From Chionoecetes opilio (lineage: Eukaryota; Arthropoda; Malacostraca; Decapoda; Majidae): a stretch of DNA of 64,000 nucleotides. This document shows positions 21,421 through 31,891 of this stretch, piece after piece (within the stretch, counting starts at the first letter, position 1; every line of letters begins with the position of its first letter). The translations under genes were made by a program, and so were the position numbers. The DNA lies in contig JACEEZ010015310.1 of assembly GCA_016584305.1 (NCBI GenBank), forward strand, positions 151,542-215,541. The letters run 5' to 3'. The notes under the pieces were generated by a model. That model made no database searches, was not told where the DNA came from, and worked only from the letters and a program-made list of their open reading frames with translations.

Positions 21421-22490
21421 AACGTTCAGTAAAACCACCGAGTGTAGTGGTTTAAACACATATATAATATACCCTTTCACACTCGTTTTGTAGACCTATA
21501 AAAACAGTAGAAAGGTTAAAAATACTTTAATCCAGACCCCCAGTCATGTTATACATACACAGCTTTTATCCAAATTCTCCACTTTTTCTCCTTGACAGAT
21601 AAGGAGATGAAGAATCATTGCATATGTGTAGAATGACACACAGACTCTCATATCAGTCTATTTTGAGTTTTTTTTAGTAATAGTCATGATTTATTTTAAT
21701 AATTACCTCGAATCAGGTGACAGGCGTGCAAAACGAACCTTTATGATGCACCATAATAATAAATAACCTCTTGAGACATCATTTACTACAATTATGGAGG
21801 TATGATACATCCATGGCTATGAACTTTAAATTAAATGTGTTTGTAAACAAAAACACGTGTAAGCCCAACACGCCATATGTAAGCTTGGAGATGATTGGCT
21901 GTTGCACGACACCAGACCTCTCTGGTGGCTACCAGCTGCAATGGACCTAGTAGCTTACTAGGTGCTTACAATATCGTTGGCAAATACAGTTTCGCCACTT
22001 CTCGTAGCGATCTAGTAACTTCAACCTCGTAACAGGGTATAGCTGGTAAGTTTGCTGAATCCACCTCCTGGGATATACCCAGTCGTGAACCGTTGGTTAA
22101 CTTTGTGATCGAACCACCATCTTCCACCATTTCTTTCGGGTAATCGCTTGCTGCTTCCCACCACCTCAGTAGGTAAGAGGGTTAAGGTTAAGATTAGGTT
22201 ATGTTATGTTATAGTTATGTATACTTTGTGGTTAAGGTTAGAGTATTATTCTAGTGTTTGCCCATACTCCCCTCTCACACAAAACAAGCTTGGGGACCTG
22301 GGGGAATGCGATGTTTGGCTGGGGTACAAAATATGCATCGCAACCACATAGTTTTTGAGTTCGGGGTGTTGAAAAAATTCCATAGATCTAGGGAAAATTC
22401 ATTGGATTTCTTCTCTGAGTCCAGAGACATGTGAACCTGACGATCCTCACAGAATGATGACCGAAGTGTCGAGAACCCCCCGACCCCACC
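21421..22490. other. unclassified stretch between TTAGG arrays
   Basis: Includes the putative right terminal repeat near 22050. Otherwise I see nothing assignable. Confidence 0.3.
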
Positions 22491-22715
22491 CTAGGTTAGG
22501 TTATATTTGGTTAGGTTAGGGTAGGTTATATTTGGGTAGGTAAGGTTAGATTTGGTTAGGTTAGGTTAGGTTAGATTTGATTTGGTTAGGTTAGATTTGG
22601 TTAGGTTAGATTTGGTAAAGTTAGCTTAGGTTAGATTTAGTTAGGTTAGGTTATCGGTGGGTCAAGCCCCCCGCTAGGTTAGGTTAATTTTGGTTAGGCA
22701 AATTTCTCTAGATAA
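22490..22715. repeat. GGTTA/GATTTGGTTA array
   Basis: About twenty irregular copies of GGTTAGGTTA mixed with TTTGGTTAGGTTAGATTT units on the plus strand. The orientation is opposite to the arrays at 20930 and 23041. Confidence 0.75.
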
Positions 22716-23040
22716 GGAAATTACCTAGATCTAGGGAATTTTACCCCCCTACACAACTCTTAAATTACGTGTTTCCGACGCATAATTTGTTCCCCACCCG
22801 AAAACCACGCATTCCCACAGGTCCCCAAACTTGTTTGGGGGAATTGGGAGAGTATGGGCAAACACTAGAAATTTACCAAGGTTAGGTTAGGTGGCTAATT
22901 TATAGTTTCACCCAACCAACGATTTTCCGAAGCGCCTTATGTTTTTCTGGTGTGTTTTTATGTGTTTTGAATGAATCTGCTAACCGTTTCTGTCGCAATT
23001 TTTTTTTTTTTTCTTTTGGCAAAAATGACAAAAAAAAAAA

Positions 23041-23156
23041 TGAACCTAAACCTAACCTAACCTTTACCTAACCTAACCTAACCTTTACCTAACCTAACCT
23101 AACCTTTACCTAACCTAACCTAACCTTTACCTAACCTAACCTAACCTTTACCTGAC
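23041..23156. repeat. CCTAA array, 21-bp higher-order unit
   Basis: Five near-perfect tandem copies of a 21-bp unit (CCTAACCTAACCTTTA plus CCTAA). Its inverse partner GGTTAGG lies at 23884-23946. The two arrays flank the Merlin element symmetrically and are bordered by matching A/T-rich arms, so the Merlin inserted into the loop of a foldback. Confidence 0.75.
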
Positions 23157-23201
23157 AATAAAAAAAAATATAAAAAAATAAAATAAATAAAAAACTTTAT
23201 C

Positions 23202-23852
23202 AGATCACCTGAAGATCCGTCACCCGAGTTTGGCAGGGCGACGGTTCTTCAGGTGGGATATCCTGGGGTGACGGATCTTCAGGTGGGGTCAAGACTTTAA
23301 CTGACTTCACTTTCCAAAAGAGGTCAGTTCAAATGGGTAAAAGGGAGGAGTCAGGACCCTCCAGTCAGGTAGGAGGATACAAATAAATTGACTGCAAAAT
23401 ATAAGTCATAGGAGTCAGTCGACCATGGCACGCAATACCTTCTAAACTACCGTCCTACCATTGTTGTGTGATGATTCCACTAAAGTTATTCGGTGGCTTT
23501 AACAAAACAGACTTTTAAAGCGTGAAGTTAAGTGTGATACATGTGATACCTGGATGAATTTGACAAAATACTCCAGATCGAAGGATGGTTTTCTGTGGAA
23601 ATGCCAAACAAAAGACAGCCTGAAGTATACAAATCCACTAAGTCTATAAGAATTGGATCTTTTTTTGCCCGTTCTCGAATTTCAGAAGATGCATTTCTCC
23701 AAGATGCATAATACAAAGTTGTTTGTTATTTGTTATCATCATTTTATAAACTACATTCACTGTGGGCTGGGGTGACGGTTCTTCAGGTGGGAAATCCTGG
23801 GGTGACGAATCTTCAGGTGGACATTCTGGGGTGACGGATCTTCAGGTGATCC
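23202..23852 (+). mobile_element. Merlin-type element, 651 bp
   Basis: An exact 8-bp duplication ACTTTATC (23194-23201 and 23853-23860) flanks terminal repeats GATCACCTGAAGATCCGTCA at both ends. Three more internal copies of the GACGGWTCTTCAGGTGG motif sit near the ends as subterminal repeats. An ISXO2-like transposase remnant lies inside. An 8-9-bp duplication and an ISXO2/IS1016-related transposase define Merlin. Assignment from both lines is firm, although the transposase is mostly deleted. Confidence 0.8.
23462..23712 (+). pseudogene. ISXO2-like (Merlin) transposase N-terminus
   Basis: Plus-strand pieces read CDDSTKVIRWL, then in another frame KCDTCDTWMNLTKYSRSKDG and FLWKCQTKD, and after a further shift SIRIGSFFARSRISEDAFLQ. 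The Cys-X2-Cys, W, C zinc-ribbon series followed by S-I-R-x-GSFF is the N-terminal signature of ISXO2-like transposases, IS1595/Merlin type. The catalytic DDE part is absent. At least two frameshifts are present. Confidence 0.7.
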
Positions 23853-24837
23853 ACTTTATCTACCTAAAATCCTTTTCTACTAAGGTAAAGGTTAGGTTAG
23901 GTATAGATTAGGTTAGGTTAGGTATAGGTAAAAAGTTAGGTTAGGTTTAGGTTCTTTTTCTTTTTTTTTTTGTCATTTTTGCAAAAAAAAAAAATAACAA
24001 AAATTACGACAGAAACGGTTAGCAGATTCATTCACAACACATAAAAAAACACCAGAAAAACATAAGGCGCATCAGAAAATCGTTGGTTGGGTGAAACTAT
24101 AAATTAACCGATTAGGTTTTATGAAAACCATTAAGGTTAGGTTAGGTTTAATGAAAACCTAAAAGGTTAGGTTAAGGTTAGGTTAGGTTTGGTTTGGCAT
24201 GCTTTGTAGCATCTATACAATCACTTCCCTGTTATCTGAGATCCGGACTAATTTTTCCCGGCCAAGTTTTAGTGCTTTTTCTAATGGAGATAAGTGTTTT
24301 TAATGGAAACGGCGACCATATAATTCGATATTTTTCTTTTTTTCCTTCAAACTATGGGTTTCCGGAAAATATAACTATCTCCATTAGAAAAAGCACCTAT
24401 TTTTGACCAGGAAAAATTAGTCAGTGTCCCTGAAAATGACCGCGAAGTCCTCGTCCATTATTACCCCAATAAAGTCTACGGGAATTACTTACCTATTTCA
24501 GGAAAAATATTCAACTACAACGGTAAAACTGCAGTTTAATACAATACAAGGACATTGGTTACGTAACCGGTCACGTAACCCAGACTCCCCCGCTAGTTCA
24601 CTAACCTAACCTGGACGTTGGTTGAGAAGCCAAACATAGAGCGGGGATATGTAACATTATGCATTTCCGACGATTTTGAATGGGACCATAATACTTAACA
24701 CATCAAAATACATAGGAAAAAAAGAGTATTTTCAACATCGTACTCAATTACTGGTTGAAAGTACCAATATACCGAAACGAGTAGGCTAGCATTAACTCAA
24801 TATTCCCCTAAATTTTAGGCAAGGAAAAACGGTTAAT

Positions 24838-25222
24838 ATGGAGGAGTTTCACGTTCGTTTTCAGAGACACCAACTACTTTTTCTTGGCCTACAATAGGTG
24901 CTTGTTCTAATGGTGCTAGTTTTATTTTGCGCAAACCAAAAAACCAAAAAAAAAAAAAATGTATATTTTGTGGTTAAGGTTAGGTCAGGTTCCTTTAAAA
25001 CCTGTAAGGTTAGGTTAGGTTGGGTTGGGTTAGGTTAGGTTAGGTTAGGTTTCATTAAAACATAAGGTTAAATTAGGTTTCATTTTTTTTTTCATTTTTT
25101 TTTTTGGTTTGCGCAAAATAAAACTAGCACCATTAGAACAAGCACCTATTGTAGGTCAAGAAAAAGTAGTTGGTGTCTCTGAAAACGAACGTGAAACTCT
25201 CCTCCATAATTACCCAAGCACC
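24838..25222. repeat. 385-bp foldback with TTAGG core
   Basis: Arms 24838-24950 and 25108-25222 are nearly perfect inverted repeats of about 112 bp. The core is about fifteen TTAGG-type repeats with a TTTCATTAAAAC spacer. It is the cleanest single module of the composite block. Confidence 0.85.
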
Positions 25223-25335
25223 TATTGTAGGCCAAGAAAAATTAGTTGGTGTCTCTGAAAGCGTACGTGAAACTCTCCTCCATAATTACCGGAAAAACTA
25301 GTCAGTGTCTCAGAAAATGACCGCGCAGTCCTCGT

Positions 25336-25700
25336 CCATTTTTACCAATGTTTTCCTGTGTGACGTTTATCTGCCGCGCGTTTTTAGTCCAGGCAGGTTA
25401 ATGAACTGCTCTGGGTAATGGATTGGCCTGCTACACCGGACCTCCATCCCCATACCAGACCAGGTGATCCTGAAGGATCGGGACGCCAGGAACGGGATCA
25501 GCGGTGGACCACCACGGCTGTGAGGCGAGCCTCTAAACTACTCCAATAATTCAAGAATCCTGCTGATCCTATTAACCAAAAACACTGGTGTCACCGTGTC
25601 ACGGCGGTGTGGAGCAGTACGCAGCGTGTCGGTGGGCGCATTTCTGGAAATTTACCCAGTCAAGTGACGTGACTCACCTCCATGATGGTTGGGCGGTCGT
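25336..25700. other. unclassified GC-richer segment
   Basis: The segment around 25395-25560 (GGCCTGCTACACCGGACC ... GGATCGGGACGCCAGGAACG) looks like dispersed-repeat sequence but matches nothing else in the window. It is not assigned. Confidence 0.3.
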
Positions 25701-25701
25701 C

Positions 25702-26954
25702 CTTAGTTTTCATTCTTCTTCTTCATCTTGTGACCTTTTCTGCTTATTATCGCTTTGTAGTTCGTCTGTCAAGCTCGAGCTCGAACTTGACACATATCTT
25801 CCTTCTTTGCCCCTCTGCAGCCCTTCTTTCTTTCCCTGCCACCTGTGGGGAGAGAAGGGGCACAACAGGGCAATATATACACAGACATAAGTCCCTCTTA
25901 TCAACTATCCTCCTATTCGTCTTCTACATTCCCACGCAATCTTTTTTCCTAAGCCTACTTTAAAAACACCTTGTTATTTCTACTATTTTCCTTCTCTCTT
26001 CATTACTCCCATACAGTCCTAGCACAGTAAGGATTCCCCCATCCACCTCGTATATCCTCCTATCCCATTCACCGTCTCCTATCACTCCTAATATGGACTG
26101 TACCAGCCTCCTCCTCTCCTGCTCATATCTGCCACACTATTATCAAGTGTTGAATAGTTTCCCTTGTTCCTCTACAGATCGAGGCTACAGCTGCTGGGTC
26201 CTGCCCATCCCTACTCCTAGCCTTCACCTCTAGTGTTCCTGTCCTTGCCTTCACCAATTAACAGTCTGCTTCCCCAATCTCGTGCATGCCAGTGAAGTGC
26301 CTCAGGCTTCTCTTTCCTACAGTACGTACCCCTTTAACGTGGATTTACCCTCCATACCTGCTCTCCACCTAGCTAGTCCATTGTCTTCTATTCTTATCCT
26401 CATGCACCTTCTTGGTTCTTATCCTGTCCCAGGTTTCTACTAGGTTTTCCCTCCTTTTCCACCTCTCTAATTCCTTTATCCATGTTGAACTTGTCCCAAT
26501 TAACCTCCTTCAGGATCTGCTTCACCCATCTATCCTCACTGAGTCCCTCTATTTTCTTCAAGAGGTTAAGTTTCCCTTTTAAAATCCTTTCCCTGAAGGT
26601 GCTCCACCCCATATCTCCTGGAATGGCCTCCACAGCTGTGGAGCTGATGTGCTGGAATTGGGGCTCCTAATCCCCATCTACCAATAATGTTCTGTGTCCT
26701 CTCTAGCTTTGTAATGTCTCCCTCCCGATAATAGGTTATTTCAGACCCATACAAGCAATATGGCACTGTCATTCCTTTCCAAAGACTCGTATACCTACTT
26801 CATATTTGTTAATTGTCCTACTTCCCCCGTTAATGATCATGCCTGTCATCCTCCTAGCCTTTCCCTCGTTAGTTTTCCTTTGTCTTTCTCCTCCTCCTTA
26901 CTTACTTCTAGTCCTAGGTATGTATACCTATCAACCACCTCTAGAATGTTGTTC
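25702..26954 (-). pseudogene. LINE family 2, C-terminal half and 3' tail
   Basis: Minus strand from the hAT junction leftwards: a reading frame starts exactly at the insertion (NNILEVVDRYTYLGLEVSKE, the post-palm YLG region). It continues through PYCLYGSEITYY, TQNIIGRWGLGAP and VEHLQGKDFKRE, then a degraded zinc-finger-like C-terminus near 26150. It ends in a GAAGAAGAAG tail near 25705. Frameshifts are frequent. It joins in sense with the piece at 31892-32262 across the hAT, so both are halves of one LINE. Confidence 0.75.
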
Positions 26955-27191
26955 CCTAGAACCAGAGGTGGGCGCGATACTTTTTTTTGGTAGTGCGATA
27001 ACGATACTGCAATACTTTTTTCCCGCTAGTTTGATACGCGATAATCCGCTACTTTTTTGGTTTTTCTTAAAACGATACGCGATACTGCGATACTCCGCTA
27101 CCGATACTTTTTTCTTAAAGTGATAGTATCGCAGCGATACTGCGATACCAAAAATTTAGCTTTGCGATACTTTGCTACCTAAGAAATTTTA

Positions 27192-28789
27192 GGCGTATTT
27201 TGTCCATGCCCTTGGAAGTAAAATTTTACTTATTTAAGCTCCGCCCACTTATATTTTACTCTTTTGCGTGCATAGAAAACTGAGCAGATACACTTTGGCA
27301 GCGATATTTTACTCTTTTCCTGAAAAATTATACAGTCGTGGGTGTGGGTGGTGGTTTCAAGAGCCTGGCCAATCAGATCGCGCGCATGAGAAAATCTTAT
27401 CAAAACTCCTCCCGTAAATGTTTCTCTTTTCCTTTAATTCTCATCCAATTCAACATTCATTACATGCGCACGACATGCAAAGGATACTGTATTTAATTAA
27501 TAGTAGGTAAGGAGTAGTAAGGAGTAGAGTAGGTGACTCTTAACAGGTAAGAAGTCACAAATATTAAAATTCTCCAGCGACGTCTGGGAACAAATTTCCC
27601 AATCCCTCGAATTTTTCAATGTGTCCGAATGTTGATGCTTGCTGGCTTAGCACCAAAACTGGTGTATTATTGCTATAGTATAGTCAAATACTTAAATATA
27701 TTCATGAGTGATATTACATTTGCAATAGAAATGTATAAATTTGGTATATATGTTATATCACACAAAAAGAAAGCCTTTTAGAGAACCTATCGCAGGGCAC
27801 GAATACGAACATTTCATCAGTCTGATTCATCTACAACACGCGTAGGAAGGGTCTCTGTGTGTAACCCACGGGCCACCACACACCCACCACCACCCAGGCA
27901 CCCACCCGCCCACCACCACCCGCCCATCACCCATCCGCCCACCACCCGCCCACCACACACACACCCACCACACGCCCATCACCCATCCACCCACCACACA
28001 CCCACCACACACCCACCCACCACACATCCGCCCACCACACGCCCATCACCCATCCGCCCACCACACACCCACCCACCACACGCCCATCATACATCCGCCC
28101 ACCACACACCCACCCACCACACGCCCATCACACATCCGCCCACCACACACACACCCACCACCCATCCGCCCACCACACACCCACCCACCACACGCCCATC
28201 ATACATCCGCCCACCACACACCCACCCACCACACGTCCATCACACACCCGCCCTCCACACACCCGCCCATGGATGTTAAACGGGGAGATGCACTGGAGGA
28301 TGATCACAACCAGCATTCATCTAGTTTAGGCAAAGAATAATTCGTGAAACGTAGATGTAGGTACACGTAGCCTACATACGTACAGGTCCATGAAAGCATT
28401 AAACATCCTCGACGCACATCGTGAAATGGCTGTGTAGCAAATAGATATTCAAATAACAGTTTCATAGCGCCCTAAACATTTCAGTTTAATATCAAGTCCA
28501 TCTATAGAGTTAGAAAACAATGCTAGACCATTCTAAGAGCTCAAAACAATTAGATATCGATGTGTAATACAGACAATCACGCTACTACTCTTTGCTGTGC
28601 CTTCAATAATGTCAACCTTAACGATATTCCTTGAGCCTCTGTAAGAGGTAATGAAGTGTACGACACTTTTACTCTCGGCAACATCAAGAAAGAGCTTTGG
28701 CAGCGCTACAATCGTATTTTGTGATGGCAAGCAGGGGCGGAGCTTAAATAAGTATAATTTTACTCCAGAAGGACACTACAAAATACGCC
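27192..28789 (+). mobile_element. 1.6-kb terminal-repeat unit, left copy of a palindrome
   Basis: Starts GGCGTATTTTGT and ends with its complement, each flanked by TA. The first and last 55 bases are imperfect inverted repeats of each other (shared TTTACTTATTTAAGCTCCGCC). TA flanks suggest a Tc1/mariner-like MITE. It contains the C-rich minisatellite 27860-28270. A second copy follows in inverse orientation. Confidence 0.7.
27860..28270. repeat. C-rich minisatellite, left arm
   Basis: Tandem CACCCACCACACGCCCATCA-type units of about 25-45 bp. The G-rich strand has many GGG runs and could form G-quadruplexes. Long open frames rich in His, Pro and Thr are repeat artefacts. Confidence 0.85.
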
Positions 28790-28816
28790 TAAAACACTGT
28801 ATTAGATTTTAGTGTA

Positions 28817-28861
<45 letters not shown>
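28790..28861. repeat. palindrome loop with (TA)n
   Basis: A 72-base spacer between the inverted arms, mostly about twenty AT dinucleotides (28820-28860). TA-rich loops are consistent with insertion of both units at TA sites. Confidence 0.8.
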
Positions 28862-28863
<2 letters not shown>

Positions 28864-30368
28864 CGTATTTTGTAGTGTCCTTCTGGAGTAAAATTATACT
28901 TATTTAAGCTCCGCCCCTGCTTGCCATCACAAAATACGATTGTAGCGCTGCCAAAGCTCTTTCCCTTTATGTTGCCGAGAGTAAAAGTGTCGTACACTTC
29001 ATTACCTCTTGCAGAGGCTCAAGGAATATCGTTAAGGTTGACATTATTGAAGGCACAGCAAAGAGTAGTAGCGTGATTGTCTGTATTACACATCGATATC
29101 TAATTGTTTGAGCTCTTAGAATGGCCTAGCATTGTTTTCTAACTCTATAGATGGACTTGATATTAAACTTAAATGTTTAGGGCGCTATGAAACTGTTATT
29201 TGAATATCTTTGCTACACAGCCATTTCACGATGTGCGTCGAGGATGTTTAATGCTTTCATGGACCTGTACGTATGTAGGCTACGTGTAGCCTACCTACAT
29301 CTACGTTTCACGAATTATTCTTTGCCTAAACCTAGATGAATGCTGGTTGTGATTCATCCTCCAGTGCATCTCCCCCGTTTAACATCCATGGGCGGGTGTG
29401 TGGTGGGCGGGTGTGTGATGGACGTGTGGTGGGTGGGTGTGTGGTGGGCGGATGTATGATGGGCGTGTGGTGGGTGGGTGTGTGGTGGGCGGATGGGTGA
29501 TGGGCGTGTGGTGGGTGGGTGTGTGGTGGGCGGATGTGTGATGGGCGTGTGGTGGGTGGGTGTGTGGTGGGCGGATGGGTGATGGGCGTGTGGTGGGCGG
29601 ATGGGTGATGGGCGTGTGGTGGGTGGGTGTGTGATGGGTGTGTGGTGGGCGGGTGGTGGTGGGCGGGTGGGTGCCTGGGTGGTGGTGGGTGTGTGGTGGC
29701 CCGTGGGTAGGCTAGAGACCTCCTTACCGTGTTGGCGCTGAATCAGACTGATGAAATGTTCGTATTCGTGCCCTGCGATAGGTTCTCTAAAAGGCTTTCT
29801 TTTTGTGTGATATAACATATATACCAAATTTATACATTTCTATTGCAAATGTAATATCACTCATGAATATATTTAAGTATTTGACTATACTATAGCAATA
29901 ATACACCAGTTTTGGTGCTAAGCCAGCAAGCATCAACGAAGATTCGGACACATTGAAAAATTCGAGGGATTGGGAAATTTGTTCCCAGACGTCGCTGGAG
30001 AATTTTAATATATGTGACTTCTTACCTGTTAAGAGTCACCTACTCTACTCCTTACTACTCCTTACCTACTATTAATTAAATACAGTATCCTTTGCATGTC
30101 GTGCGCATGTAATGAATGTTGAATTGGATGAGAATTAAAGGAAAAGAGAAACATTTACGGGAGGAATTCTGATAAGATTTTCTCATGCGCGCGATCTGAT
30201 TGGCCAGGCTCTTGAAACCACCACCCACCCCCACCACTGTATAATTTTACAGGAAAAGAGTAAATTCCGCTGCCGGGAACGAATCTGCTCAGTTTTCAAT
30301 GCACGCAAAAGAGTAAAATATAAGTGGGCGGAGCTTAAATAAGTAAAATTTTACTTCCATGGGCATGG

Positions 30369-30372
<4 letters not shown>
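28862..30372 (-). mobile_element. 1.5-kb terminal-repeat unit, right copy of the palindrome
   Basis: The inverse copy of 27192-28789 along its full length. Differences include a shorter minisatellite (29390-29700), a different segment at 29705-29745 and scattered substitutions. The outer end is overrun by a second (AT)n tract (30371-30404), so the terminal ATACGCC is not seen. Confidence 0.7.
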
Positions 30373-30404
<32 letters not shown>

Positions 30405-30407
<3 letters not shown>

Positions 30408-30715
30408 CCTATAGCGCCAAGTAGAGTGAAGGCACTATATATTCCACGTAAATAAGCCATCCTCTTTTATTTTGATGTTTGTACGTTGTCTTTTAAGCTG
30501 AGATACATGCAGTTTATTTGAAGTGTAGAAAAACATTGCATAATGCACTTACCTAGGTATGTAATGTTACTAATGTAGTTATATTAGAAGATAAAAATTT
30601 GACGTTGTGCGATTAGTGCGATCGTGAATCGATAAATAACAAAATGTTCTATGTGCTAGAAAGCTGTTATGACAGTAAGGAGCCAAATCTATGCGCATTG
30701 CCGTTGAAAAACTTT
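30405..30715. other. unique interior of the hAT composite
   Basis: AT-rich, no recognisable content. Confidence 0.3.
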
Positions 30716-30722
30716 TGTTTAA

Positions 30723-31722
30723 TCAATCAATCATTGGGGGCATATGCCGGGGGGCGCGTCGCCTCGCCCACCCTACGACGCCACTCCCGGGGGTCACCAT
30801 GCGCGAGTTCCCATGCAGGCTTCTTTCCCATACCAAGCAGCTCTCGACAAGAAACATCAACTTGCCCCAGCCACGAGCCTTGTGGGCGCCCCCTTGGCCT
30901 CCTCCACGCCGGATTGTCTCTTACAGATACAACCCGATGGGAAGGATCGGTTTCAGGGTAGGGTGCCACATGCCCATATAGCCGAAGTTGGCGCTGACGG
31001 ACTATGCAGGTAATAGGCCTCGATTCAGTCTCACGGTGCAATCGCTGATTTGACACGTAATCATCCCAGCGATACCCCATGATTCTGCGAAGACACTTAT
31101 TACCAAAGGCATTGATTCGTCTCTTCAAGTCACTATTTAGTGTCCATGTCTCACAACCATAGAGTAAGACAGGGATCACAAGCGACTTGAAGATCCGGAT
31201 CTTTGTCCTCCTGCACAGGTACCGACAACGCCAAATACTCCCGCTGAGCGAGTCCATAACACCGTGGGCTATGCCAATCCGCCGTAAGACTTCTTGACGT
31301 GACCCGCCGTCATTATGGACTGCGCTACCAAGGTATGCAAAACTTTCCACGATCTCAATGTCCTCGCCACACGCATGAACAGACTGTACTGCTTCATCTA
31401 GTAAGTCTCCAAACACCTGGACCTTGGTCTTGAGTCAGGAGACCTCAAGTCCCAAAGGCTTTGCCTCCTCGTGCAGCGCCTCGAGAGCCATCACCAGGAC
31501 CTCCAGCGACTCAGCAAAGATTACTGCATCATCGGCAAAAACAAGATCAGTGATCTTGGTGTTGCCGACGGATGCTCCACAATCACTTTGATCTACAACC
31601 TTGTCCAATACCCAGTCCATACAAGCGTTGAAAAGTGATGGGGCAAGGACGCACCCTTGCCTCACTCCTGTATTCACAGGAAAGAAGCTGGATACACCTG
31701 CCCCACACTTCACAGCACACTC
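30723..31722 (-). mobile_element. RTE-like LINE copy 3, 5'-truncated
   Basis: A 1.0-kb minus-strand copy ending in TCAATCAATCA (plus view), with a plausible 7-bp duplication TGTTTAA at 30716-30722 and 31723-31729. It lies inside the hAT composite, between the palindrome and the right terminus. Confidence 0.8.
30727..31713 (-). pseudogene. RTE reverse transcriptase C-terminal part
   Basis: The frame covers KCGAGVSSFFPVNTGVRQGC (motif B), FNACMDWVLDKVVDQ and LVFADDAVIFAES (motif C, both Asp present). It then stops at TGA (31435-31437 on plus, TCA). After the stop, 229 codons run open to AYAPND with YGCETWTL, GYRWDDYV and RQRQLRLYGHVA. Motif A and everything upstream is missing. The stop is at the same codon as in copy 1. 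Confidence 0.85.
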
Positions 31723-31891
31723 TGTTTAAGGTCGTCTTTTAAAGTATCGCTGGAAATTTAAGCGATACTTAAGTTGCGATACTTATACTCCGCTACTTTG
31801 AATGCTTTGCGATACTGCAATACTTTTTTGGCGGTGCGATAGTATCGCAGTATCGCACTAAGTATCGCTCTCGCCCACCTCTGCCTAGAAC

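Larger units (their letters stand above)
13626..22073. mobile_element. possible large DNA transposon swollen by nested insertions
   Basis: The left block GGTAGATTCAGCAAAC (about 13631) is matched in inverse orientation by GTTTGCTGAATCCACCTCC (about 22050). CTGGTAA/TTACCAG motifs follow at both ends. Between them lies a HARBI1-like transposase fragment plus several independently bounded MITEs, a Helitron and part of the foldback block. One 8.4-kb element later filled with insertions would explain this. Two unrelated MITE ends of the same family would also do so. No clean target duplication was found. Confidence 0.3.
19872..25335. repeat. composite block of foldback modules with TTAGG-type cores
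   Basis: A roughly 85-110-bp module (GACGAGGACTGCGCGGTCAT ... GTGCTTTTTCTAATGGAGAT) recurs in both orientations. Sites: 19872, 20040-20115, 20705, 20855-20925, 21295-21400, about 24225-24300, 24370-24470, 24838-24950, 25108-25222 and 25230-25335. Between modules are arrays of CCTAA/TTAGG. The outermost copies (19872 and 25280-25335) are themselves inverted repeats, so the whole 5.46-kb block may be one element family or nested copies. No open frame is attributable to it. Confidence 0.6.
26963..31883. mobile_element. hAT-type composite element, 4921 bp
   Basis: Exact 8-bp target duplication CCTAGAAC (26955-26962 and 31884-31891) and terminal repeats CAGAGGTGGGCG at both ends. Subterminal arrays of GCGATACT lie at 26977-27180 and 31745-31870. 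Eight-base duplications and such ends define hAT elements. It has no hAT transposase. Its interior holds two inverted 1.6-kb units with a minisatellite, about 0.3 kb of other sequence (30405-30715) and an RTE copy. It interrupts the reverse transcriptase frame of a LINE on the minus strand. Confidence 0.85.

Noticed and set aside
23041..23156. CRISPR-like regular repeat
   Set aside because: 21-bp contiguous tandem repeat without unique spacers in a eukaryotic context.
20930..25080. A chromosome end because of TTAGG repeats
   Set aside because: Arrays are short, interrupted, in both orientations and embedded in transposon-rich DNA on either side; interstitial satellite instead.
27857..29827. 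His/Pro/Thr-rich frames of 140-157 codons
   Set aside because: They lie on the C-rich minisatellites in the palindrome arms and mirror each other; not a gene.
30744..31013. Plus-strand frames opposite RTE copy 3 (and minus frames opposite copy 1)
   Set aside because: They appear symmetrically wherever the RTE C-terminus occurs and reflect codon composition only.
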